NCBI GenBank assembly: GCA_023393915.1
Contig: JAEXBS010000012.1
Coordinates: forward strand, 1-10,323
From: Bacteroidota bacterium
GTDB taxonomy: Bacteria; Bacteroidota; Bacteroidia; Flavobacteriales; Weeksellaceae
DNA length: 10,323 bases
Reading direction: 5' to 3'
Part shown: in pieces, positions 1-6,625 of the stretch
How the letters are laid out: every line of letters starts with the position of its first letter
How positions within the stretch are numbered: position 1 is the stretch's first letter
Program-made: the position numbers and the translations under genes
The notes under the pieces: model-generated
The model's input: only the letters and a program-made list of their open reading frames with translations
What the model was told of the DNA's origin: nothing
The model's database searches: none

Positions 1-2
1 TG

Positions 3-122
3 CAAAAATGGGCGACCCTCGCGGAACCGCTGATCATCCTGGTGATGGGCGTGCTCGTCGGCTTCGTAGTAGTTGCCGTGCTGCTGCCGATATTCGATCT
101 GTCGAGTTTGGCGGGGAGGTAG
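3..122 (+). CDS. Type II secretion/type IV pilus inner-membrane F/PilC-family protein, C-terminal fragment
   Basis: Only the last 39 codons are in the window; the gene begins upstream. The visible residues contain E-P-L-I-I-L-V-M-G, a long hydrophobic stretch rich in V, L and F, then L-L-P-I-F-D-L-S-S-L shortly before the TAG stop. This is the characteristic end of the GspF/PilC family: the last transmembrane helix followed by a short L-P-I-F tail. Such proteins are polytopic inner-membrane platform proteins that work with the assembly ATPase in type II secretion or type IV pilus assembly. Codons are GC-rich, unlike everything downstream, so this gene probably belongs to the core genome flanking the polysaccharide locus. 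Secretion and pilus versions cannot be separated from this fragment. Confidence 0.82.
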   Translation, partial: QKWATLAEPLIILVMGVLVGFVVVAVLLPIFDLSSLAGR

Positions 123-959
123 AGTTAGAGTGTATATACCTTGGATTGGGATAACTAGTGACAAATTTAATCTTAAGAGATAACTAAAAATCTTAAAGAC
201 ACACTGCACCTGTAATAGTAAGCTAAAATTCTATGGATATTTCGTAAATGTTGTTTTATTTGTATATTTTTATTTTTTCAAATGCCCTCGGTGTTTGGCG
301 CGATTTAGTGTATTATTCTGATAAATAATAGCAGGATTCTATTTGGCGGATGAAGGTAATGCCTGTACTAATGAGGCTAAAAAGAAATTTTATGTATGTT
401 AATTCAGTTGTTGAAAATCATAATTTGTAACACAAACTTAATCACCGTCTGACTTTTGTAGACGAAAAGGTCATGGAACAAATAACAGGTATGAAAACAA
501 TCCTTCGTCAGATTTTGGTGTTTACATAACGCGATAATATAGACGAAGACATCAATGATGTGAGAGCATAATCTCATTGAAAGACAAAAAATATTTCTGA
601 AACGTCTCTCTACAAGAAATATAAAATTAGCTTTGTTTGTCTTATTGTTTTCGCTATTTATGCGCCACAAGATTGTACTGTAAAGGACCATAATAATATT
701 ATACATATTGCGTAAATCTCTGAGATGGTACAAAATAGCAGGTGCCAACTTTGAGTTTTTACGTTGGTAAAAACACGATGACCTATAAAAGTGGCGAAAA
801 AATAGAGCCTTGTTTCTAGAGTTGAAAGCAAGTTCAATACAGAGCATAAAAAACTTTTTAATAGGGAAATGGAACTTTTTTTGTAAAAGGCTTCATGTCT
901 TAGATAAGAGCCTGATAACGTTATATATTACACAGAACATTGGGAGGCAGCAAAGTGCA
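123..959. other. Long AT-rich intergenic region with possible decayed coding remnants
   Basis: About 840 bases separate the F/PilC stop from the ligase start. No RNA gene, convincing terminator or intact recognisable gene was found. A 147-codon minus-strand reading frame (847 to 404) is low in complexity, rich in N, C, H, I and F, and has no recognisable motif, so I do not call it a gene. On the plus strand, protein-like runs are separated by stops: one in frame from 564 to 680 with a hydrophobic core (L-A-L-F-V-L-L-F-S-L-F), and one from 684 to 767 containing K-S-L-R-W-Y-K. They could be remnants of a lost gene or chance. The promoter of the ligase is presumably in this stretch, but no confident -35/-10 pair stood out. 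Confidence 0.4.
942..947 (+). promoter_or_regulatory. Ribosome binding site of the ligase-like gene
   Basis: GGGAGG lies 12 bases before the ATG at 960. It is the only strong Shine-Dalgarno sequence in this part of the reading frame and is the reason for choosing 960 over the in-frame ATG at 810. The spacing is somewhat long. A GTG at 955 has better spacing but is out of frame. Confidence 0.5.
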
Positions 960-2252
960 ATGGAGAACATAGTGTTGAGATTTAAAAGTATGCTTTTTTG
1001 CGAGATTAGCAAATTTCGCCTCGGGCAGATTCTTTTTATTTCGGGAATTACTTTTGGGCTATTTCTTGGGGACGGAGCAAGAAAAGTATTTTTCATAGCT
1101 GCTTTGCTGTGTCTTACAAAATCTCAGCTGAAAGAAAAGTTTTATAAATCATTGACTAAGGGACAAAAGATATCTGGCTGTTTTTTGCTTTTATTCTGTT
1201 TATGGATATTTTTTATTCCATTGTTTTGTGGTATAGAACCTTTAATGGGAAGATTGGAGGGGCTATTCCGTCCTCTGGAGTTTTTTATCATAATGTGGGA
1301 AATGCTTATCTTCGCAAAAGATGAATTTTTCTTCAAAAATATCAAGAATTTTGCTATTATGACCTGCTTTATATACTCTGTACTTGCTGTAAGTCAACGT
1401 TTTATATTGGGGTTTCCCGTTGATTTTAGTAATTGGGTTGTACTCGGAATGGCCTGGCGTGTAGGTACACTGTTATCAGGGTTATTGCCGTGGGTAGTTT
1501 ACGCTTTTATTACGGAAAGGTCCCTGCGTAAGACATTGTTTTTGGCTTTAGTTATCATTCTTACCTGTGGCACAATGTTTTTGACCTTATACACAACTTT
1601 TTGGCTTGTGCTTGCAGTTCAATTTGCCGCGACTTTTTTAGTTATATTGCTGTTTTATCGGAAGGGCCTTTTTCGGATTTGCGTGTTCACAATAGCAACT
1701 CTGGCCATTATTTTTTGTTTAATTTACAGTATTGCAACATACTATGAGAATTTTAGAGATAACCCAGGTGGTCTTATGGAACAGCTGGAGCAAATTACGA
1801 GCGTAGGAGATAAGTTTGAAATTAGCAAGTTCACAAATCGCCGAAGTGAGCTTTGGTGTATAGCGATAGAATTAATAAAAAAAAGGCCGATGTTTGGTTA
1901 TGGTTGGGCTGACGGAGAGATGGTTTCTGATAGAATTGGTCATATGCATAATGCTTTTTTACAGGCCGCGTGGAATGCAGGAATACCTGCTGCAATAATG
2001 TATGCTATTTTGTTGTTAATACTGTGTATATCTGTTATAAAGAAGATAAAAACTAATGGAAAACTTATGCCAATATCCTTTGTTGTTCTGCTTGCTTTCC
2101 TTGCGTATATAGTTTGCGCCATGCTCGACGATATGTTTAGATCCCAGAGAACTATCATGACGCTGTACCTGTCGACATTTATGCTCATGCTGACTCCTTT
2201 AGCAAATTTTACCCCTGATAGTAAAAATGAGCTATCTGATGGAAAATGTTGA
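960..2252 (+). CDS. O-antigen ligase/polymerase (WaaL/Wzy-like) family membrane protein
   Basis: The predicted protein has 430 residues and is very hydrophobic, with roughly ten or more membrane segments by eye. A larger loop in the second half is followed by R-R-S-E-L-W (about residues 294-299), R-P-M-F-G-Y-G-W (309-316) and H-M-H-N-A-F-L-Q (328-335). An Arg-rich W-containing segment, then R-P-x-x-G-x-G, then H-N-x-x-L-Q is the signature of the Wzy_C/O-antigen ligase superfamily. These inner-membrane enzymes transfer or polymerise undecaprenyl-diphosphate-linked glycans at the periplasmic face. Ligase (WaaL) and polymerase (Wzy) cannot be told apart by sequence alone; the LPS-core gene neighbourhood favours ligase. 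The reading frame stays open upstream to 810, but that part is not protein-like. The gene is more AT-rich than the glycosyltransferases that follow it. Confidence 0.82.
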   Translation: MENIVLRFKSMLFCEISKFRLGQILFISGITFGLFLGDGARKVFFIAALLCLTKSQLKEKFYKSLTKGQKISGCFLLLFCLWIFFIPLFCGIEPLMGRLEGLFRPLEFFIIMWEMLIFAKDEFFFKNIKNFAIMTCFIYSVLAVSQRFILGFPVDFSNWVVLGMAWRVGTLLSGLLPWVVYAFITERSLRKTLFLALVIILTCGTMFLTLYTTFWLVLAVQFAATFLVILLFYRKGLFRICVFTIATLAIIFCLIYSIATYYENFRDNPGGLMEQLEQITSVGDKFEISKFTNRRSELWCIAIELIKKRPMFGYGWADGEMVSDRIGHMHNAFLQAAWNAGIPAAIMYAILLLILCISVIKKIKTNGKLMPISFVVLLAFLAYIVCAMLDDMFRSQRTIMTLYLSTFMLMLTPLANFTPDSKNELSDGKC

Positions 2253-2285
2253 TAGCGAGATAGAAAAAGTCTGTTTTATAACTTA

Positions 2286-2313
2286 TTGGCGTTTGTACTT
2301 TTAAGTTGATAAA
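2286..2313 (+). promoter_or_regulatory. Weak candidate promoter upstream of the GT-B gene
   Basis: In the 102-base gap between the ligase and the next gene, TTGGCG (2286-2291) and GATAAA (2308-2313) are separated by 16 bases. Each hexamer matches four of six sigma-70 consensus positions. The gap and the AT-rich context are compatible with a promoter, but read-through from the ligase is equally possible. Confidence 0.2.
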
Positions 2314-2354
2314 AACTAAAGGATAAACATAAAAATATAGGGTGGCGATAATAT

Positions 2355-3323
2355 TTGATTATCTCTCTTTTGACAAAGCCATTTTCACCTGTGGAACGGA
2401 TTGCTAAAGATATAGAGCGCCGTTTCAATTATATAAAGTACAGGGTTATGAGAAATTCTTATAAGGCGTGGACATGCACCTTTCCTATCGGAGGGCATCA
2501 GGATATTGTCGATTCATTTATAAAGGGCGCAAGATATCATCAAGAGATAGAGTTGAGGATAAATCCATCTAGAAAAGAGGCAGAAGGAAGTATTGTTTAT
2601 ATCCCTTCCGGATGGAAAGCATTGCGCGATGCCATAGAGTTAAAGAAAGATGGAAAAATAAAAAGAATTATTTCTGGACCTGTGGGTGAGCGCATCAACG
2701 ATTACGATGGTATTATCCTAAGCGACGCTATAGATGTCTGCGTTGTTCCATGTGATTGGTATAAAAAGAAATGTGAAAAAGAGGCTTCAGCAAAGAATCT
2801 GCGTTTTGATAATATGCATGTGTGGCCAGTAGGTGTTGATCATAGTGTGTGGTTTCCATGTCGAAACATAAGGTCTGAAGAGATGCAAAGAGCGTTGATA
2901 TATGTCAAGGGTTGCGGCGCGCAGATGTTAGGAAGCACGAGCGATATTCTTCATGGAGAGCACAAGGAACAGAAAATAATAGTCTGCGGCGGTCATACGC
3001 CGCATGATTATAAAGAACTGCTTGAATGGTGTGATTTTGTCGTCTACTTGGGGCATAGCGAGACACAGGGGCTTGCGATCGCGCAGGCTTGGTCTATGAA
3101 CAGGCAGACTCTTGTGTATGAACCAAATCATTTTTTAAGGGATGGGCTTGACGCCGCGCCCTATCTCACGAAGTATACCGGTAGAAAATGGCGCGATGCC
3201 AACGATTTACGTAAATGTATAAGGTCTATGGAAATGTTGTCTCCAAGAGAATGGGTCCTTAAAAACCAGACAAACAAGATTGCTTTTGATTGTTTTTTGA
3301 AGATTATTGAAAACCTACCATAG
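2355..3323 (+). CDS. GT-B fold glycosyltransferase (group 1/GT4-like)
   Basis: The predicted protein has 322 residues and no signal peptide or membrane helix, so it is probably cytoplasmic or peripheral. The middle has D-V-C-V-V-P-C-D-W-Y followed by W-P-V-G-V-D (about residue 157 on), the linker pattern of GT-B enzymes between their two Rossmann-like domains. The C-terminal half contains V-V-Y-L-G-H-S-E-T-Q-G-L-A-I-A-Q-A-W (about 229-246), the donor-binding loop of capsule and LPS glycosyltransferases. The first Glu of the EX7E motif is E236, but the second position is Gln (Q244). The start is TTG, with GGGTGG nine bases upstream. It lies 102 bases after the ligase and five bases before a small ORF. 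It probably transfers a sugar from a nucleotide donor onto the core oligosaccharide; donor and acceptor are unknown. Confidence 0.72.
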   Translation: MIISLLTKPFSPVERIAKDIERRFNYIKYRVMRNSYKAWTCTFPIGGHQDIVDSFIKGARYHQEIELRINPSRKEAEGSIVYIPSGWKALRDAIELKKDGKIKRIISGPVGERINDYDGIILSDAIDVCVVPCDWYKKKCEKEASAKNLRFDNMHVWPVGVDHSVWFPCRNIRSEEMQRALIYVKGCGAQMLGSTSDILHGEHKEQKIIVCGGHTPHDYKELLEWCDFVVYLGHSETQGLAIAQAWSMNRQTLVYEPNHFLRDGLDAAPYLTKYTGRKWRDANDLRKCIRSMEMLSPREWVLKNQTNKIAFDCFLKIIENLP

Positions 3324-3327
3324 CCAG

Positions 3328-3511
3328 ATGAAAGATACTATTATGGCGGCAATAGTTCATATAGTTGATGAGGAGACTTCTGAATGGACCTGTCTAAGAT
3401 ACAAAGAGAAATAATGCGCATCCTCCTTCAAGCGGTGGAAGCTTTCCCGTACATGTTCCCCCAGCTTTGTCGGAGTTGGGTGATGATAAACTGGAACAGA
3501 CTTCAGTTTGA
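3328..3511 (+). pseudogene. Possible small ORF broken by a frameshift before the beta-propeller gene
   Basis: An ATG at 3328 opens a 28-codon ORF that stops at 3412-3414. In the +1 frame the reading continues from 3413 with a protein-like stretch (S-G-G-S-F-P-V-H-V-P-P-A-L-S-E-L-G, then D-D-K-L-E-Q-T-S-V). It ends in TGA at 3509-3511, directly against the Shine-Dalgarno of the ATG at 3525, which is normal stop/start spacing for adjacent operon genes. Joined by a one-base shift near 3412 they would make about 60 residues. I recognise no family. This could be a remnant, a real frameshifted gene, a sequencing error, or chance, since the same DNA is also open in the frame of the downstream gene from an ATG at 3384. 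Confidence 0.3.
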
Positions 3512-3517
3512 AGAGGG
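3512..3517 (+). promoter_or_regulatory. Ribosome binding site supporting the start at 3525
   Basis: AGAGGG ends seven bases before the ATG at 3525, optimal spacing. A competing AGGAG at 3371-3375 stands eight bases before the in-frame ATG at 3384. The 3525 site is preferred because the family-like sequence begins just after it. Confidence 0.5.
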
Positions 3518-3524
3518 TAAAAAG

Positions 3525-4439
3525 ATGCATATAAAACCAGGAGCAACTCCATATCAACATAAAAGGTCTTCGCTTGACCTCTCATGTACTTCGGGATTTG
3601 GCGAGTCAGTGCATCCTGATGTGATTTGCATTGATGAGGGATTTACAAAGATGGGATGGAAATATTTGATGACGGTGACTCCATTTCCGAAGGGAATCGT
3701 TTATTTTGAGAATCCTGAGTTTCTCGTCAGCCATGACGGGATAGAATGGAGCATTCCTGCCGGAGGTAAATCGCCGGTAGTCCCCCCTCCGTACGATTGG
3801 ATAGGATATAATTCGGATCCGGCACTACTACGCGACGGTAATTTTGTGCATCTTATTTTTCGAGAGGTACGTAATGAGAGACCTAGTGTGGTGATGACGG
3901 TATATTCTATCTCAACATCTGACGGCGTGGCTTGGAGTGCGCCGAAGATTATTTATCAGATAATCCGTCCACAAAATGAGGGAGCTTTGCTGATGTCTCC
4001 CGCCCTTCTTAAGATTGGAACAAAATATGTGATTTGGTATGTAGACCTGGAAGAGGGTGGTTTCGTTATTAGGCGTTCAGAGGGAGATGATCTTTTCTCC
4101 CTGTCCTTGGGCAATAGGTGTGAAATATATGGTATGCCAGATGATTTGGAGGTTTGGCATATAGACATTGTGGATGACGGTGATAGGCTAATCATGGCGA
4201 TTTGTGCTGGCAACAGAGAGAGCCGTGGTCGCCGTTCGGTAATATTTGCCGAAAGTTTCGATTGGGGAAAAAGTTGGCGTTGTTTTGGAGAACGATTGGA
4301 TCCTGATAGCAATATGGGAGAAAATAGCTTATATAAAGCTGCGCTCGCGCCAAAAGCCAACGGCACGTGGCTACTATATTATTCTTATCAGGACATGGAA
4401 AGACATTGGTTCACGGTTGTTAAGGACATAGTACTTTAG
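3525..4439 (+). CDS. Five-bladed beta-propeller, glycoside-hydrolase-like protein
   Basis: From ATG 3525 the product has 304 residues; from the alternative in-frame ATG at 3384 it has 351. It has the repeated W-x-x-P and S-x-D-G-x-x-W pattern of sugar-active beta-propellers. Visible landmarks are V-H-P-D-V (D32), E-N-P-E followed by S-H-D-G-I-E-W (69-75), N-S-D-P-A-L-L (D98), T-S-D-G-V-A-W (about 131-137) and a perfect Asp-box, S-F-D-W-G-K-S-W (244-251), as in sialidases. The repeated acidic residues in D-P/D-V contexts resemble GH43/GH32/GH68/GH130-type propellers, whose catalytic acids sit there. Related proteins of unproven function are common in capsule and LPS clusters. No signal peptide is seen, so a cytoplasmic place is expected. 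Hydrolase, phosphorylase or lectin-like binding are all possible. It is the last gene before a terminator. Confidence 0.65.
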   Translation: MHIKPGATPYQHKRSSLDLSCTSGFGESVHPDVICIDEGFTKMGWKYLMTVTPFPKGIVYFENPEFLVSHDGIEWSIPAGGKSPVVPPPYDWIGYNSDPALLRDGNFVHLIFREVRNERPSVVMTVYSISTSDGVAWSAPKIIYQIIRPQNEGALLMSPALLKIGTKYVIWYVDLEEGGFVIRRSEGDDLFSLSLGNRCEIYGMPDDLEVWHIDIVDDGDRLIMAICAGNRESRGRRSVIFAESFDWGKSWRCFGERLDPDSNMGENSLYKAALAPKANGTWLLYYSYQDMERHWFTVVKDIVL

Positions 4440-4470
4440 CATCTTTATACACACTTCTTGTTTTTGCGGG

Positions 4471-4502
4471 AATATGCGACATTAGTTGCATGTTTTTATT
4501 TT
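4471..4502 (+). terminator. Intrinsic terminator after the beta-propeller gene
   Basis: ATGCGAC (4474-4480), loop ATTA, and GTTGCAT (4485-4491) form a 7-bp stem with one G-U pair, extendable by further A-T and wobble pairs. It is followed by GTTTTTATTTT. It lies about 30 bases after the stop at 4439 and acts on the plus strand only. It separates this transcript from the convergent GT2 gene, whose stop lies at 4509. Confidence 0.65.
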
Positions 4503-4508
4503 GCCGCA

Positions 4509-5516
4509 TTAAGTGTATTTTTTAGAATAATGGCAATAGTATCTGTGCGGAGATGCCAACAACGCCAAACTCTTAAAAAATATCTCTGGTTCGATGGGGA
4601 GCATATGATATGAAGAAAGTAGCTTTTTACGGCATTGTATGTTTTTGAGCATCCTGAAAAATGTGTTTTCATCGCCGCGCATTGCCGCATGCGAAAAATG
4701 TCTTTGTAATACCATTGGTAGCAGGTAGTACTTTGCAGCGTTGCGTAACCGTGGACTTTCGCTGTTTTTTAGAATATATTTTAGCGTTCTTGTTAATGCT
4801 AGGGTATTATTGTTGTATCGATCGATGCTTTTTGAGGGTATACTTTGGTTTATCCCCATTGCTTCATGTTGCACGTATATGTAGGGTGCAGATGGAATCG
4901 CGGCGATCTTTTTACTCCGTATTATTGCTTTCAAAAAAAACTCACCGTCCTCGCCAGCGTAGCAATCCTCATGGAAAAAAATATTGTTTTGTATCAGCAA
5001 GTCTCTCCTGAATAAACTGGAGAGGGCTGGCTCAAATTTATTAAATATCCGAGAGAGGGCGATGTCATCCGTTGGGATGTTGTTTATCAATTTGTCGTTC
5101 AGTAAGCGTGTCTCGGTAGTGTTATCGTTTGTATGAAACTTACGGTAGCCGCAAAAGACTAAGTCTGCTATATTACCGGCGTCTTTTACGGATTGGGAGA
5201 ACATGGATGACAGCATTGTAGCATCGCAAGAATCATCGCTGTCAAGAAATGATATGTATGTGCCTTGAGATTCTTTTATACCGATGTTTCTCGCATGAGA
5301 AACACCTTGGTTTTCTGTGAGACGTATTATTTTGTAGGGAACATTGCCAGAGGAGAGTGCTTGCTTCGCTATAAGAGCTGACTTATCCGAAGAGCCGTCA
5401 TCGACGACAATTATCTCTTTCTCGTGGTGGTCTTGTAGAATAATGGACTTGATCGCATGCTGGATAAAATTTTCTCTATTATATACTGGTATAATAATGC
5501 TAATGAGGTTGTTCAT
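4509..5516 (-). CDS. Family 2 (GT-A) glycosyltransferase
   Basis: The predicted protein has 335 residues. The N-terminus has the classic GT2 nucleotide-binding fold: I-S-I-I-I-P-V-Y-N (5-13), then E-I-I-V-V-D-D-G-S-S-D (34-44), N-Q-G-V-S-H-A-R-N (69-77) and the metal-binding D-S-D-D motif (92-95). G-E-D (188-190) within an A-G-E-D-G-E-F-F segment matches the usual acceptor-side E-D pair with the putative catalytic Asp. No transmembrane helix is evident, so it is probably cytoplasmic or peripheral on the inner membrane, adding a sugar to a polysaccharide or LPS core. The 140 C-terminal residues are less conserved. It is the only minus-strand gene here, convergent with the propeller gene and divergent from the GT8 gene. 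The ATG at 5516 is preceded on its strand by AAGG at a usable distance. Confidence 0.88.
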   Translation of the reverse strand: MNNLISIIIPVYNRENFIQHAIKSIILQDHHEKEIIVVDDGSSDKSALIAKQALSSGNVPYKIIRLTENQGVSHARNIGIKESQGTYISFLDSDDSCDATMLSSMFSQSVKDAGNIADLVFCGYRKFHTNDNTTETRLLNDKLINNIPTDDIALSRIFNKFEPALSSLFRRDLLIQNNIFFHEDCYAGEDGEFFLKAIIRSKKIAAIPSAPYIYVQHEAMGINQSIPSKSIDRYNNNTLALTRTLKYILKNSESPRLRNAAKYYLLPMVLQRHFSHAAMRGDENTFFRMLKNIQCRKKLLSSYHMLPIEPEIFFKSLALLASPHRYYCHYSKKYT

Positions 5517-5614
5517 GACATCCGACCTTATTGTAAAATGTAAACGCTCTCAAAATGATATTAACATATATCTTTGTGGTGGGAAAGATTTATTTTTGTG
5601 AAGGTGGTTTTATA
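5517..5614. promoter_or_regulatory. Divergent intergenic region, probable promoters for both flanking genes
   Basis: The 98 bases between the GT2 and GT8 starts must drive transcription both ways unless other promoters read in. On the plus strand TTGTAA (5531-5536) and AATGAT (5554-5559) with a 17-base spacer are a weak sigma-70-like pair. On the minus strand a TTGAGA hexamer lies upstream of the GT2 start, but its -10 partner is poor. No operator-like palindrome was seen. Confidence 0.3.
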
Positions 5615-6625
5615 ATGGATGACATCATTCATATTGCTTTGGCTTTCTGCGATCCTAAGGGCACTTACTCACGCCACTCTGCGGTAACTATGGCCTCGAT
5701 TTTTGCTAATACAGAGAGAAAAGTTTGCATTCATGTCATTCATGATGATACTCTAACAGGGTATAACAGAGAAAAGCTAGAAACTCTGGCGCTTTCTTTT
5801 GAACAACAAATCGATTTTGTCAACGTTGAAAAAAAACTTGATGCGAAGAGTATAGACGTAAGTAAATTAACAATAGACGGAGCACGTGGAACGCTGTTTC
5901 GTCTTTTGCTCCCGGACGTCGTTGCGGTAAATAAGATTATCTATCTCGATTGTGATATCGTTGTCAATATGGATATCTCAGAGCTATGGGATATTCCAAT
6001 TGGGGAATACGCTGTGGCCGCGGTGCGCGATGTATGGTCGTTGAATTTTATAAAAGGAGTGCCCATTCCCTGGCGCCTTGGCAAGGCCTGGGAGATTCTT
6101 GGCGTGGAACGTGATGAATATTTCAATGCAGGTGTGCTGCTACTGAATTTGAAAAAACTGCGAGATAAATATAATTTTTTAAAATTCGTAGAGAATTTTT
6201 ACGCGAAGTATAAAAAATGTATTACCCTTGCCGACCAGGATTGCCTGAACTATATCTTTGCTAACGATAAGTTGCTCATAGATGAAAAGTTTAACCGTAT
6301 TGACGCAAATGGAGTTAAAGAGGATGCTCTTCGTGGTTCGATATGGCACATGGCTGGTGGGGCGGCGAAGCCATGGGTAACCTGCACTCGACCTTTTGTT
6401 GACGACCTCTATTGGAGGTACTTACGACTCACCCCGTACTGTGAAGATGACAATACCCTTATTCGATTGATGCTTAATGATCTGTCGTCGCCATCGTATA
6501 CACATATTCACTCTTCCGACTGTGTGAAACGTCTGAAAAAACAAGTGGCGGATAATATCTTCCGCGCGCATGTATGGACGATTCCACATATATTGATGAG
6601 GAAAATCTGTGGAGGTTTAAAATGA
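5615..6625 (+). CDS. Family 8 glycosyltransferase (LPS core galactosyl/glucosyltransferase type)
   Basis: The predicted protein has 336 residues. G-A-R-G-T-L-F-R-L-L-L-P (about 90-101) leads into I-Y-L-D-C-D-I-V-V (109-117), holding the D-C-D metal-binding triad (112-114) of the GT8 family. Then come F-N-A-G-V-L-L-L-N-L (170-179), D-Q-D-C-L-N (207-212) and W-H-M-A-G-G-A-A-K-P-W (244-254), all in GT8 order. GT8 retaining enzymes such as WaaI/WaaJ and GspA-like proteins move glucose or galactose from UDP-sugars. In this cluster an LPS-core role is likely, at the cytoplasmic face of the membrane. The ATG at 5615 is chosen because AAGGTGG ends seven bases before it; an in-frame ATG at 5555 lacks such a site. 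Its stop overlaps the next start as ATGA, implying translational coupling. Confidence 0.9.
   Translation: MDDIIHIALAFCDPKGTYSRHSAVTMASIFANTERKVCIHVIHDDTLTGYNREKLETLALSFEQQIDFVNVEKKLDAKSIDVSKLTIDGARGTLFRLLLPDVVAVNKIIYLDCDIVVNMDISELWDIPIGEYAVAAVRDVWSLNFIKGVPIPWRLGKAWEILGVERDEYFNAGVLLLNLKKLRDKYNFLKFVENFYAKYKKCITLADQDCLNYIFANDKLLIDEKFNRIDANGVKEDALRGSIWHMAGGAAKPWVTCTRPFVDDLYWRYLRLTPYCEDDNTLIRLMLNDLSSPSYTHIHSSDCVKRLKKQVADNIFRAHVWTIPHILMRKICGGLK

Noticed and set aside
295..325. TTGGCG...GATAAA promoter-like pair in the long gap
   Set aside because: The 19-base spacer and weak hexamers are not enough, and AT-rich DNA gives many such matches.
404..847. 147-codon minus-strand open frame in the AT-rich gap
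   Set aside because: No recognisable motif, low-complexity composition rich in N, C, H, I and F, no clear ribosome binding site, and an unlikely position overlapping plus-strand protein-like runs.
810..959. N-terminal extension of the ligase to ATG 810
   Set aside because: The 50 added residues are not membrane-like or family-like and the ATG at 810 has no good ribosome binding site; GGGAGG precedes ATG 960.
3956..4366. 136-codon minus-strand frame under the propeller gene
   Set aside because: Antisense shadow of a gene with clear family motifs; the translation is S/P/R-rich without domain signals.
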